From DAOPJM01 sp035399665 (GTDB taxonomy: Bacteria > Bacillota > Clostridia > Christensenellales > CAG-138), in contig DAOPJM010000006.1 of NCBI GenBank assembly GCA_035399665.1, positions 5,846-69,845 on the forward strand: DNA of 64,000 bases, read 5' to 3'. Made by a program: the position numbers and the translations under genes. Shown piece by piece: positions 7,887 through 16,593 of this stretch. Within the stretch, counting starts at the first letter, position 1, and the number at the start of each line of letters is the position of its first letter. The notes beneath the pieces are model-generated. The model saw only the letters and a program-made list of their open reading frames with translations, searched no databases and was not told the origin of the DNA.

Positions 7887-8049
7887 TGTCATCCTGAGCT
7901 TTGCGAAGGATCTTGCGGAAAATATGAAAGTCATGGGGCGCTCACGGCGGGAACATGACCAATGACGGCGGAAATCCCACGGGGGAGCGCCCCTGTCACC
8001 GCAAGTCTGTTTCAAGATCCTTCGTCGCGGTTCGCTCCTCAGGATGACA
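7887..8049. repeat. Palindromic intergenic repeat, copy 2 (complete)
   Basis: A full 163-base copy: TGTCATCCTGAGCTTTGCG on the left, and CTCCTCAGGATGACA on the right, with a nearly identical inner part to copy 1. It lies 62 bases after copy 1 in the gene-free stretch 7216-8103, which otherwise shows no gene. Confidence 0.9.
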
Positions 8050-8103
8050 AGTAAGTTGCCGAAGCTCACAAAAACCCACAGCGTTTTGGCAAGCCGCCCG
8101 CCG

Positions 8104-9327
8104 TTACAGCCCGAGGCTATGCAGCAGCTGTTCCCGTTCGGGATCGGGTGCTGCCGCTTTGCCGCCTTGCGGCTTGCGTTTAATAACGTTCACGGTATGC
8201 AATGCCGTTCGCTTACACCATATAAACGGCGTGAGCAAGCGGCGTTCCTTAATTATCGGGTACTCCTCACTAAGCGTTCTAAAGGGCGGGAACACCCTTC
8301 GGAACTGATAGAGCAACAGCTTTCGCGCCCTATTCGCCAAGTAAGCGGCGTTCCTCTTTTCGGAAAGCTTGACCCTTGCCGAGGCAGAGGAGCTGACGCG
8401 GTTCTCAAAATCATTGAAGCCGAACACGCCGCCGCGCTCGCAGTCGCGGCACATACTCAAAAGCATGTCCTCATCGGGCATGAAGTCGCCCGTGAAGGGT
8501 ATACCCATATATCTATCCGCTATGCAAAGCGCATAGCTTACGACAGCGTCAAGCCCAAGTCGGCTTAACTGCTCATGGAAACAACATAAATAGTTAGCGT
8601 TAGCCGCGTCCGCGTGGCAGAGGGCAAGGTCGCATATCATACGCAGGCCTATCCCGCCCGAAACGAAGTGCTTCACAAGGTGCAGCGCGATAAACAGCAG
8701 CTCGTCATTCGGGGCAAGCGCGGAGAATTCTCCGCATTCCGTCTTAACTCTGACGCTTTGTCCGTTCGCCGTCGATATGCCTTGAAACCACAGCCTTTCC
8801 GCGTTGTCCTCATACAGGGCGATGTGCAGCTCAAGCTCGCCCAAGCCCGGGTGAACGCACTCCGAGTGGTGGCTGAAGGTTGCCCTTGGAGTTACGGCAA
8901 AGCCGCTGCTTTCAAGCAGGCGCAGCGCCTTGCGTTCGTCCTTGGGCGAAACAAACAGGTCAACATCGCCCGATATGCGCGTCATCGGCTCCGCATAGCG
9001 TCTCGCGGCGGAAAAGCCCTTCAGCACAATAACGGGTATGCCCTCTTGCTCGAGCCGCGCTATAAGCTCAGTTATATGCCTGCGCCTTTGCAGCTCGTCC
9101 GCCGAGCGTCTGTAATACAGCGCCTCGCAGCGATCGCGCAGCTGTGAGGGCAGATGCTCGTCCTGTTGCAGCATGGCGGCGGCCATGACGATTACGCCCT
9201 GTTCCCGCGCCAAGCTGAGCAGGCGCTCCTTATCGACGTCAACGCTGCCATGGCTTAGGGGTCTGCCCGCAGCGCAGTCGCCCACTATGCGCATAAGATA
9301 TTCGAATTCGGGGCTGATGGTCGTCAA
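8104..9327 (-). CDS. Nucleotidyltransferase family protein (PF14907-like)
   Basis: About 407 residues, related to the uncharacterised nucleotidyltransferases often found in polysaccharide and peptide-modification loci. The middle carries the nucleotidyltransferase signature: a conserved VIVLKGFSAARRYAEP strand-helix, then RISGDVDLFVSPKDERKAL, with the paired acidic residues D-x-D expected to bind metal, and a conserved His region (LHIALYEDNAERLW). No ATG fits; a TTG at 9327 with GAGGA five bases upstream lies just beyond the stop of the MBL gene and was chosen, although a TTG at 9357 is also open. The substrate is not known. It is the last gene of a minus-strand group. Confidence 0.75.
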   Translation of the reverse strand: MTTISPEFEYLMRIVGDCAAGRPLSHGSVDVDKERLLSLAREQGVIVMAAAMLQQDEHLPSQLRDRCEALYYRRSADELQRRRHITELIARLEQEGIPVIVLKGFSAARRYAEPMTRISGDVDLFVSPKDERKALRLLESSGFAVTPRATFSHHSECVHPGLGELELHIALYEDNAERLWFQGISTANGQSVRVKTECGEFSALAPNDELLFIALHLVKHFVSGGIGLRMICDLALCHADAANANYLCCFHEQLSRLGLDAVVSYALCIADRYMGIPFTGDFMPDEDMLLSMCRDCERGGVFGFNDFENRVSSSASARVKLSEKRNAAYLANRARKLLLYQFRRVFPPFRTLSEEYPIIKERRLLTPFIWCKRTALHTVNVIKRKPQGGKAAAPDPEREQLLHSLGL

Positions 9328-9340
9328 GCTTTCCTCGTCT

Positions 9341-10378
9341 CTATGGAATCTTCGCAAACTCGAAGCTCAGGGTCTGCCCGTCGCTTGTGCAGATTATGTC
9401 GCCCGTCTCGTCCGTGCGGTACACAATAACGCCCGCGTCGCTGAGCTTTGAAAGCGTCTCGCTGTGTGGGTGGCCGTAGGAATTGTCCTTGCCCACCGAG
9501 ATTATGGCGTATGTCGGATCGGCCTCGTACAGGAAGCGGTAGCTTGTGGAGCTGCTGCTGCCGTGATGCCCGACCTTCAAAAGGGTGCAGCTTAGGTCAT
9601 AACCAAGCTCCAAAATGTCGTTCTCCTCCTCATATTCGGCGTCGCCTGTGAACAGGAATACCGTCTCCCCGTAGACTATACGCATGACTATGGAGGTGTT
9701 GTTGGTGTCGCTTGTCTCCTTGACCGGCCCGATTATTGTGACCTCGGCGCTCCCAAGTGTGAAGCTGTCGCCCACCGAAGGCACGGTGATCTCCGTTTTG
9801 AGGTCGTCAAGCTTGGTCACGAAGTTGCGAAACGCCTTGGAATCGTAGCTTGTGACCGGGCAGTACGCCACGCCCACGCTTGTAACCAAGGACAACGCGC
9901 CCGATACACCGCCCACATGGTCCTCATGCGCGTGCGTCACCACGACGTAGTCAAGAGTTGTTATGTCATAGCGCTTTAGGTGCGAATACACCAGGTTGGA
10001 GTCGTCGGAGTTGCCGCCGTCAATGAGCATGGTCTGTCCGTCGCATATCACAAGCGCGCAGTCCGCCTGCCCCACGTCTATGAAGTGTATCTCAAAGGAC
10101 GAACCCGCCTCGACGGGCTTTGCCGTGGCCTTGTCGGGCGCCGTAGTGGTCGTGTAGTCGGTGGCCGCGGCGTCGGGCTTCGCGCTGTCGCCCGTCTGCG
10201 TTTGTGTGGCGGGCTTCTTGCTGTCGCTTGCCATGGCGTAGTCGCCTGTGCCGTAGTACTTGTCGAAGAACTCGTCGCCCGCGTCGCTCAAGGCGAACAC
10301 GACCGCGATTACCGCGACTGCAAGGATTACGGCCCACACTCCCCACGGAAGGGGCTTTTTCTGCTTACGACTTGCCAT
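9341..10378 (-). CDS. ComEC/Rec2-like MBL-fold hydrolase, membrane-anchored
   Basis: A 345-residue protein with one N-terminal membrane helix (VWAVILAVAVIAVVFAL), a low-complexity Lys/Thr/Ala linker, and an extracellular metallo-beta-lactamase domain from about residue 92. Motifs: HFIDVGQADCALV, LIDGGNSDD, THAHEDHVGG (HxHxDH metal site), FTGDAEYEEE and KVGHHGSSSST. This is the soluble domain found at the C-terminus of ComEC, here without the ComEC channel. Such stand-alone forms may be extracellular nucleases or other hydrolases; activity is unproven. It lies three bases from the GNAT gene upstream. Confidence 0.85.
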   Translation of the reverse strand: MASRKQKKPLPWGVWAVILAVAVIAVVFALSDAGDEFFDKYYGTGDYAMASDSKKPATQTQTGDSAKPDAAATDYTTTTAPDKATAKPVEAGSSFEIHFIDVGQADCALVICDGQTMLIDGGNSDDSNLVYSHLKRYDITTLDYVVVTHAHEDHVGGVSGALSLVTSVGVAYCPVTSYDSKAFRNFVTKLDDLKTEITVPSVGDSFTLGSAEVTIIGPVKETSDTNNTSIVMRIVYGETVFLFTGDAEYEEENDILELGYDLSCTLLKVGHHGSSSSTSYRFLYEADPTYAIISVGKDNSYGHPHSETLSKLSDAGVIVYRTDETGDIICTSDGQTLSFEFAKIP

Positions 10379-10381
10379 AAC

Positions 10382-10909
10382 TTACTCCTTTACCTTCAAG
10401 CACTTCTCGTATATCACCCTCGGCAGGGCTTGCTCCGTGCCGTGGTGTATGCTGATTTTTCCCCTGTACTCATAGCCGTTCTTCTCAAGCGCTCTGCGCA
10501 TGGGGATATTATCCGGATGGGTGTCCACCCGAACGCAGGCTATGCCGTGCGTCTCGGCCTCGCGCTCCGCTATCGCAAATAGCTTTCCCGCGACGCCGCG
10601 CCCCCTGAAGGCGGGGTCGGTCATGCTTCTGTGAATCACAACATAGGGCTTGTCACAGCTCCAGCCCCCCTCCTCGGGATTGTCGTAGGCCGCTTCGGGA
10701 GCAAAGCCCACGGTGAGCGCGCCAACAACGGCGTCACCCTCCGTCAAAAGGCAGCAGTTGCCGCCCGCTGTGTCGTTCTCAATCTGACTGTATTCGGGGT
10801 AGCCGTCCTGCCATTGGTCGATGTTCAGCTCCGCCATGCTCCTTTGGCTCAATCCCACAAGCCGCCAAAGCGCCGCGGCGTCGGCTTGAGTCGCTTTTCT
10901 TTCCGTCAT
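10382..10909 (-). CDS. GNAT family N-acetyltransferase
   Basis: A 175-residue acetyltransferase. The start is the ATG at 10909 (MTERKATQADAAALWRL), one base from the stop of the preceding gene; the longer frame upstream belongs to antisense of that gene. The acetyl-CoA loop is RGRGVAGKLFAIAERE (Q/RxxGxG/A), followed by VRVDTHPDNIPMRRALEKNG, the standard beta-5/alpha-5 region, and YEYRGKISI. The acceptor substrate is unknown. It is inserted between two secreted proteins in the same transcript but has no signal peptide, so it should act in the cytoplasm. Confidence 0.88.
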   Translation of the reverse strand: MTERKATQADAAALWRLVGLSQRSMAELNIDQWQDGYPEYSQIENDTAGGNCCLLTEGDAVVGALTVGFAPEAAYDNPEEGGWSCDKPYVVIHRSMTDPAFRGRGVAGKLFAIAEREAETHGIACVRVDTHPDNIPMRRALEKNGYEYRGKISIHHGTEQALPRVIYEKCLKVKE

Positions 10910-10910
10910 A

Positions 10911-11975
10911 TCAGCCTCCGTAAGTAGTAAAATAGATAACGTCGCTAATCTGCCTGCCGCCGTCGGAGGGCTTGCTGTAAATCCCGCCGTTCCAGTAGAG
11001 CTGCGCGGACTCGCCGCCGTCAAGGTTGAAAGCGGAGACGCAGCCAAGCCCCTTCATGAACTCGGCAAGCTCCTCAAGGGTCATTCCGTAGGAATAGTAG
11101 CGCTGCCTGCCGTCTACGATGACAAAGCAGTAATGCCCCGGCTCGAAATAGCCGAAGGCGCAGCGGGGGTTCTCGGTGGCTATGCTGTAACCCTTGTACT
11201 GCGTGGCGGGGAGAACCTCGCCGCCATCCACTAAGATTGGCCCGAAGGTCCACGCCTGCCATACATTGTCGCGGGTAAGGGTGCCGCCCTCATGGTCGAA
11301 GCGCGAAGCCATCTCCACCGTGCCGTCAAGGTACAGGAAGCAGCTGTCGCGATACTGATAGAAGCTGTCCCGAAACAGCTGACCGTTGCGGTAGACAGTA
11401 CCCTTCGTCTCATGCGCGTAGTAATCGCCCGATACGGCAAGCAAGGCATTATACTTGCCCGCTATGTCCGTTACCTCATCGGTCGTAAGGGCGGCGAAGC
11501 TGTCGCCGGCGCTGCCCGTCTTGAGCAGCTTAATGTCCTGAAGGTAGACGTCCACGACATAGCAGGTATTGCGGTGTCTGTCAAGGCTCTTGTCATGGGT
11601 GTCCTGCGAGGGGTCGAAATCCGCGCCGCTGTATATGTACTGTATGCTTATCTCGATACAGAGGGCGTCGCTGCGATAGCTTGTTTCGTCCAAGCGGGTT
11701 TCGCCCTCGGGCAGAAACTTTTCAGCAAACCTGCCGTGGAGCAGACCCGTTGGCACAGGCGTCGCGGTAGGCTCGGGGGTGAAGGTGGGTATGCCCGTGA
11801 CCTCGGCGGTCGCAGAAGTCTCAATCACTATGGGGGCCTGCGTGGGCGCGGTCGTGGGCTTGGCGGTCTCGACTATCGGTTCCGCCGTGACCTCCGGCTC
11901 CTGCACAACGCCGCCGCAGCCCGCAAAGAGGGCAAGCAGCAATACTATACTGATGATTTTGACAAATCCGTTCAT
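10911..11975 (-). CDS. Phosphodiester glycosidase family lipoprotein (NAGPA domain)
   Basis: A 354-residue lipoprotein: signal peptide MNGFVKIISIVLLLALFAGC with Cys20, a Thr/Pro/Glu linker (PTATPVPTG type), then a domain of the NAGPA/phosphodiester glycosidase family (PF09992). Typical blocks are NALLAVSGDYYAHETKGTV, ENPRCAFGYFEPGHYCFVIVD (in part), LEELAEFMKGLGCVSAFNLD, and the conserved end NLDGGESAQLYWNG...PSDGGRQISDVIYF. The human relative uncovers mannose-6-phosphate; bacterial members are thought to act on cell-surface glycans. The gene starts the GNAT-MBL-nucleotidyltransferase series. Confidence 0.87.
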   Translation of the reverse strand: MNGFVKIISIVLLLALFAGCGGVVQEPEVTAEPIVETAKPTTAPTQAPIVIETSATAEVTGIPTFTPEPTATPVPTGLLHGRFAEKFLPEGETRLDETSYRSDALCIEISIQYIYSGADFDPSQDTHDKSLDRHRNTCYVVDVYLQDIKLLKTGSAGDSFAALTTDEVTDIAGKYNALLAVSGDYYAHETKGTVYRNGQLFRDSFYQYRDSCFLYLDGTVEMASRFDHEGGTLTRDNVWQAWTFGPILVDGGEVLPATQYKGYSIATENPRCAFGYFEPGHYCFVIVDGRQRYYSYGMTLEELAEFMKGLGCVSAFNLDGGESAQLYWNGGIYSKPSDGGRQISDVIYFTTYGG

Positions 11976-12031
11976 TTATACTCCTTCATTATAATAGCCT
12001 CGGCGGGGGAGCTGTACAGCCGCCTTATCGC

Positions 12032-13156
12032 TTACAGGTATTGCAGCGGGTTGTAGGGAATCCCGTCGATGATGATTTCAAAATGCAGTATGCCATAATT
12101 ATCCTCGCCGCCGAGCGTCCCAAGCTGCTGTCCCTTTGAGACACGCTCCCAAAGCTCGACGTTAACCTCGCCCATGCCGCTGATGCGCGTCACAAAGCCG
12201 CTGTCACCGTGGCGAATGTCTATGACAAAGCCGTAGGCGCCGCGGTTCGCGCAGTACACGACCACACCCTCCTCGGGGGCGAATACCATAGTGCCGGTCT
12301 TGCCCCTGTAATCTATGCCGTAATGCATCTGCCCTTTTCGCATACCGTAGTTGGAATAGACCGCGGCGTGGATGGGCGGGTCGAAGTCCAGGGCGCCTGA
12401 CTTGGGGCCTGTCTCGCCCTCGTTGCGCCCAGGCTCGCCGTTGGGGTTCTTGGCGGTATAGCCGCCCGTCACGGTAAGCTTAAGTATGGAGTCGCGAAGT
12501 CTGAAGCGATTGGTCTCGATAACGGAGCTTTCAAGCTGCCCTAAGTACTCGGTTTCGGTATAAATTGCGGTTAGCTCGCTCGCCCCAAAGCTCACAATGC
12601 GGCTGCATGCGGGCAGAGCGTCCGATACGCGAGTCTCCTCCTGAGGCTCGACGCTTTGGGTGGTGCAGCGTGCGACTATGCGCACGAGCGGCAGGCGCTG
12701 AGCGTCCTCCATAAGGTAGGCGTAGGCGGAATCGTGGTCGCGTATCAGTACGGAGCCGTCGGCGGGGGCAAGGTAAACCTTGTCGGGAAGGCTGCAGCTC
12801 ACAAGCCATTCGTTGGAGGCTATGCCCGTTTCGGCCATGGCGTTCATGTAATCGGTTATCACAAGGTAGGCGGTCTTGGCGCTGTCGGCGGCGAAAATGA
12901 CCTTGTTCTTGATTATGACGTGTACGCCCTCAATGCGCTCCGCCTGCGCGGGGGTGGGGGTCGGAGTGGGAACTGCGACTATGGCGCTTACGGCGGGTGC
13001 GGACGTGGAAACGGGCGTGGGCGTCGCGGTGAACGCGGGCGCGGTCACGCCGAAGGTCATGTATTCTGAGAGCGCGAAACAGCCGAAGATCGCCAGACAA
13101 ACGATCAACACCGCAATAAGTATGCAGATGAACCACTTGGGGGATAAGCTTTTCAT
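12032..13156 (-). CDS. M23/LytM-domain membrane protein with incomplete active site
   Basis: A 374-residue protein starting at the ATG at 13156, with a single N-terminal helix (WFICILIAVLIVCLAIFGCF) and a Thr/Pro linker, so the bulk is extracytoplasmic. The last 100 residues are a LytM domain: MHYGIDYRGKTGTMVFAPEEG keeps zinc ligands His278 and Asp282 (split: MHYGID, GKTGTMVFAPEEG), and LHFE keeps the third ligand His358. The catalytic His before it (HxH) is Ile356, and the TxYxHL segment reads TRISGM without His. It is therefore probably a structural or activator-type LytM protein, like SpoIIQ or EnvC-type homologues, and not an active peptidase. Confidence 0.85.
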   Translation of the reverse strand: MKSLSPKWFICILIAVLIVCLAIFGCFALSEYMTFGVTAPAFTATPTPVSTSAPAVSAIVAVPTPTPTPAQAERIEGVHVIIKNKVIFAADSAKTAYLVITDYMNAMAETGIASNEWLVSCSLPDKVYLAPADGSVLIRDHDSAYAYLMEDAQRLPLVRIVARCTTQSVEPQEETRVSDALPACSRIVSFGASELTAIYTETEYLGQLESSVIETNRFRLRDSILKLTVTGGYTAKNPNGEPGRNEGETGPKSGALDFDPPIHAAVYSNYGMRKGQMHYGIDYRGKTGTMVFAPEEGVVVYCANRGAYGFVIDIRHGDSGFVTRISGMGEVNVELWERVSKGQQLGTLGGEDNYGILHFEIIIDGIPYNPLQYL

Positions 13157-13178
13157 CACCAACCTCGCTATACCGATA

Positions 13179-13207
13179 ATTATAGCAGTATGAAAAGCTT
13201 TAGACAA
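13179..13207 (-). promoter_or_regulatory. Probable promoter of the M23-domain gene
   Basis: On the minus strand TTGTCT, 17 bases, TATAAT (13184-13179), 23 bases before the ATG. Confidence 0.6.
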
Positions 13208-13310
13208 TACGCCGAAAAATAATTTACTTCCACTTGTCATCTATTGACCCTGCCGTCTCGATGCAGCGGAGCTTACACGATATGCCCAACGCGATTAATG
13301 CAGGTCGGAC

Positions 13311-13332
13311 GAGCCGCGTTCGCCCGACCCTG
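13311..13332. other. Hairpin of unknown role in the 13157-13496 spacer
   Basis: CAGGTCGG pairs with CCGACC(C)TG around a GC-rich loop; no U-tract on either side. The 340-base spacer otherwise holds only the promoter at 13179-13207 and the terminator at 13381-13423. Confidence 0.35.
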
Positions 13333-13380
13333 TTGAGTATTTCATGTCTGTCGTTTGGCGCGGGCTAAGCCGTTCGCTGA

Positions 13381-13423
13381 ATAAAAAGCTCCTTCGTCAC
13401 TTTTAGAGTAGACGAAGGAGCTT
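13381..13423 (-). terminator. Intrinsic terminator of the aldo/keto reductase gene
   Basis: A perfect 13-base stem (AAGCTCCTTCGTC at 13386-13398 with its complement at 13411-13423). On the minus strand the stem is followed by TTTTTAT, which fits termination of the 13497-14525 gene. Confidence 0.85.
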
Positions 13424-13496
13424 GGTGAAAGCATGAAGGTCGAGGGACGGTTTTTATGGGGCGGCACAATAGCCAAAGTGATTGCGCGCCGTGGGT

Positions 13497-14525
13497 CTAT
13501 CTATGCTCCTCGTTGTAGGCCTTGGCGAGGCGGCGATAATCCTCTAAGTTCTTGACAAGCAGCTCGGGCGTATTCAGCTCATAGGGGCAGCGCTTGACGC
13601 AGCTGTTGCAGTGTATGCACTGCGTGATGCGCTCCATCTCGGCCTGCCATTCTAATGTGAGCCACGATTCGGAGGGACTGCGCCTTATCATCTGCGACAT
13701 ACGGGCGCAGTTGTTTATCTTGATACCCATGGGACAGGGCATACAGTAGCCGCAGCCGCGGCAGAAGCTGCCCGAAAGCTCACGCCTGTCCTGTTCGATA
13801 ACGGCGGCTATGGCGTCGTCGTCCTTGGGCGGGTTATTGATGTAGGATATGAACTCGTCCAGCTCGGTTTCGCGCTGAACTCCCCATATAGGAAGCGAGT
13901 TGTCATAGCGGGATTGCCAGACGTAAGCGGCGGCCGAGTTGGTAATAAGCCCGCCCGACAAGGCTTTCATGGCGATAAAGCCCATGTCGGCCCTCTTGCA
14001 GCTCTCGACAAGGGCAATGTCGCGTTTGCCCGCAAGACAGCAGAACGGGAATTGCAGCGTTTCATACAGACCGCTCTCGACTATCTCCTCCGCAACGCCG
14101 ATTAGGTGGGCCGTGATGCCGATATGCCTTATCTTGCCCTGCCGCTTGGCCTCCTGCATACACTCATACATACCCGTGCCGTCGTCGGGGCGATAGCAGC
14201 GCTTGGCCATATGGAGCTGATATATGTCGATGTAGTCGGTCTGAAGGTTCTCAAGGCTTGTGTGCAAATCCTCCCAGAAATCCTCCGGAGTGGTCGCCGC
14301 CGTTTTGGTTGCGATAAAGAGCTTGTCACGCACGGGCTTTAGCGCTATGCCAAGCTTGACCTCGCTGTCCGTGTACGCCCTTGCAGTATCGAAGAAATTG
14401 AATCCCCCGTCGAACGCCTTTCGCGCAAGCTTCACGGCGTATTCCGTTGAGACCCGCTGAATCGGCAGCGCCCCAAAGCCGTTCTTCTCGGCAATGATTT
14501 GTGTCTTTCCCAAACGTACCTGCAT
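13497..14525 (-). CDS. Aldo/keto reductase with C-terminal 4Fe-4S domain
   Basis: A 342-residue NAD(P)H-dependent oxidoreductase. The start is the ATG at 14525 (MQVRLGKTQIIAEKNGFGAL) behind a GGGGG-rich ribosome site. The N-terminal barrel has FNFFDTARAYTDSEVKLG with the catalytic Asp and Tyr, the Lys of ATKTAATTPE, and QLHMAKR. The C-terminus adds ferredoxin-like clusters: CRGCGYCMPCPMGI and CIHCNSCVKRCP. This fusion is common in anaerobic Clostridia and the physiological substrate is usually unknown. The gene is divergent from pepF and ends at a strong terminator. Confidence 0.9.
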   Translation of the reverse strand: MQVRLGKTQIIAEKNGFGALPIQRVSTEYAVKLARKAFDGGFNFFDTARAYTDSEVKLGIALKPVRDKLFIATKTAATTPEDFWEDLHTSLENLQTDYIDIYQLHMAKRCYRPDDGTGMYECMQEAKRQGKIRHIGITAHLIGVAEEIVESGLYETLQFPFCCLAGKRDIALVESCKRADMGFIAMKALSGGLITNSAAAYVWQSRYDNSLPIWGVQRETELDEFISYINNPPKDDDAIAAVIEQDRRELSGSFCRGCGYCMPCPMGIKINNCARMSQMIRRSPSESWLTLEWQAEMERITQCIHCNSCVKRCPYELNTPELLVKNLEDYRRLAKAYNEEHR

Positions 14526-14681
14526 ATTGAAAGCCCCCTTCTTTTTCTTGTGATTATACCGTTCCTTGCTTGCCGCTGTCAAGCGGAACGCGCATTCTTG
14601 GTCATGCGCAAATTAGGTACTGTACTTCTTATAAAGTTCGTGTTACAATCAAGCAAATATCGACGGAGGTTTATAAAGGAA

Positions 14682-16484
14682 ATGGCAAAGCAAAAGCGCA
14701 TACCCAAGAGAAGTGAAGTTGAGAAGAAGTACACCTGGGCGACCGAGGATCTGTTTGAAACCGACGCGCTGTGGGAGGAAGCCTTCGGCAAGGCGCAGTC
14801 CTTCCCCGATGAGGTCGCGGCCTTCAAGGGCAGGCTGAGCGAGAGCGCCGAGGCTCTCTTGAATTACATGCTGCTGTCCGACGAGATAACGATTAAGGTG
14901 GGGCGTTTGGCCAACTACGTCATGCGCAAGTCCGACGAGGACACCGCCAACTCCTTCTACCTTGCCATGAAGGGCAGGCTCATGAGCTTTTATGTCGGGA
15001 TAACAAGCGCCGACGCGTTCTCCGCGCCCGAAATCATCGCGATTCCGGACGAGAAGCTGCAAGCGTTCATGGACGAAAGGCCTGAGCTTAGGGTATACTC
15101 CCGCAAGCTTGACAAGCTGCGCCGCAAGAAGGCGCACACGCTCTCCGACGCCGAGGAACGGCTGCTTGCGCTCTCCGGTCAGGTCGTTTCCGCGCCCGGC
15201 GACATCGGCTCCGCTTTCCGCAACGCCGACCTGCGCTTCCCCGACATTACGGATTCCGAGGGCAACGTCCTGCACGTCACCCAAGGCTCATACGTCCCCC
15301 TGCTCGAAAGCTCCGACCGCAATGTGCGCAAGGCCGCCTTCGACTCGCTGTATCACAGCTTCGCAAGCTTCAAGAACACCGTCGCGGCCTTCTTGGACGC
15401 GCAGGTCAAGGGGCTTATCTTCAACGCCCGCGCAAGAGGCTACGAGTCCACGCTTCACGCCGCCTTGGACGAAACCGAGGTCCCCGTCTCCGTATACCAC
15501 AACCTCATCAACGCGGTCAACGCGAACCTGCCCGTTATGCATCGCTACGCCGCCCTGAGAAAGAAGCTCATGGGTCTGGACGAGCTGCATATGTACGACC
15601 TCTATACGCCCATAGTCAGCGACGCCGACAGGGAAATCCCCTACGAGGAGGCGCAGCAGATTATCATTGCCGCCCTCGCGCCCTTGGGCGAGGACTACAT
15701 CAGGATACTCAAGGAAGGCTTCAACAACCGCTGGATCGACGTCTACGAGAACGAGGGCAAGCGCAGCGGCGCGTACTCCTCCTGCGGCGACCCGCACCCC
15801 TTCGTGCTGCTCAACCAGAAGGACACCCTTGACAATATGTTCACGATTGCCCACGAAATGGGTCACTCGCTCCACACCTACTACTCCATCCAGAATCAGC
15901 CCGTCTGCAATTCGGACTACGTTATCTTCGTCGCGGAAGTCGCTTCCACCTGCAACGAGGTGCTTCTTGTGCGCTATCTCTTGGAGCATACCAAGGATAA
16001 GCGCGAGCGCGCATACCTCATCAACCACTTCCTGGAGAGCTTCCGCGGCACTCTCTATCGTCAGACCATGTTCGCCGAGTTCGAGCTGTTCATGAACGAG
16101 CTGGCCGAATCCGGAACGACCCTAACCGCCGACGCCCTCTGTGAGAAGTACTATGAGCTGAACAAGCGCTATTTCGGAGACGCCGTTACGGTCGATCCCG
16201 AAATCGCCTACGAGTGGGAGCGCATACCGCACTTCTTCTACAATTTCTATGTATTCCAGTACTCCACGGGGATTTCCTCCGCCTGCGCCATCGCGAACCG
16301 CATCCTCACCGAGGGCGCGCCCGCTGTCGCCGACTACAAACGCTTCCTCTCTGCGGGCGGCAGCATGGATCCCATCTCCATACTCAAGCTTGCGGGCGTG
16401 GATATGACCACCGCCGAACCCGTCAACGCCGCAATTCGCCTGTTCTCCGAGCTGCTTGACGAGATGGAGGAGCTGCTAAAGTAA
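14682..16484 (+). CDS. pepF: Oligoendopeptidase F (M3B family)
   Basis: A 600-residue cytoplasmic zinc metallopeptidase that cleaves short peptides. The start is the ATG at 14682 (MAKQKRIPKRSEVEKKYTW), with GGAGG 15-19 bases and AAGGA closer upstream; the longer frame from 14499 runs antisense to the reductase. The zinc motif is TIAHEMGHSLHTYY (HExxH), and the third ligand lies in FVAEVASTCNE. Further family features are the GKRSGAYSS and HPFVLLNQ segments and the C-terminal YQYSTG-like VFQYSTGISSACAIAN. Length matches PepF. It is monocistronic and followed by a terminator. A TACAAT element at 14644-14649 may be its -10. Confidence 0.95.
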   Translation: MAKQKRIPKRSEVEKKYTWATEDLFETDALWEEAFGKAQSFPDEVAAFKGRLSESAEALLNYMLLSDEITIKVGRLANYVMRKSDEDTANSFYLAMKGRLMSFYVGITSADAFSAPEIIAIPDEKLQAFMDERPELRVYSRKLDKLRRKKAHTLSDAEERLLALSGQVVSAPGDIGSAFRNADLRFPDITDSEGNVLHVTQGSYVPLLESSDRNVRKAAFDSLYHSFASFKNTVAAFLDAQVKGLIFNARARGYESTLHAALDETEVPVSVYHNLINAVNANLPVMHRYAALRKKLMGLDELHMYDLYTPIVSDADREIPYEEAQQIIIAALAPLGEDYIRILKEGFNNRWIDVYENEGKRSGAYSSCGDPHPFVLLNQKDTLDNMFTIAHEMGHSLHTYYSIQNQPVCNSDYVIFVAEVASTCNEVLLVRYLLEHTKDKRERAYLINHFLESFRGTLYRQTMFAEFELFMNELAESGTTLTADALCEKYYELNKRYFGDAVTVDPEIAYEWERIPHFFYNFYVFQYSTGISSACAIANRILTEGAPAVADYKRFLSAGGSMDPISILKLAGVDMTTAEPVNAAIRLFSELLDEMEELLK

Positions 16485-16498
16485 CTAAGCAACAAACA

Positions 16499-16540
16499 AG
16501 GGACACGGCAAAGCAGCGCTTTATCGTGTCCCTTTACTTT
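16499..16540 (+). terminator. Intrinsic terminator of pepF
   Basis: AGGGACACG (16499-16507) pairs with CGTGTCCCT (16525-16533), followed by TTACTTT. Confidence 0.75.
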
Positions 16541-16554
16541 GCACCCAAGCAAAG

Positions 16555-16593
16555 CCCCACGGTAATTCCCTATTGCCGTGGGGGATTTTGTTT
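16555..16593 (+). terminator. Second hairpin between pepF and potD (possibly bidirectional)
   Basis: CCCCACGG pairs with CCGTGGGG, followed on the plus strand by GATTTTGTTT. On the minus strand it lies just after the potD stop and is followed by CTTTGCTT, so it may serve both convergent genes. Confidence 0.65.

Noticed and set aside
7442..8069. Short open frames in the repeat-filled spacer
   Set aside because: They run through the N gap or the palindromic repeats, and the same peptide appears at each copy of the repeat, so they reflect repeat sequence.
11988..11993. TATAAT before the phosphodiester glycosidase gene as its promoter
   Set aside because: A transcript starting about seven bases downstream would begin within the ribosome-binding site, leaving almost no leader.
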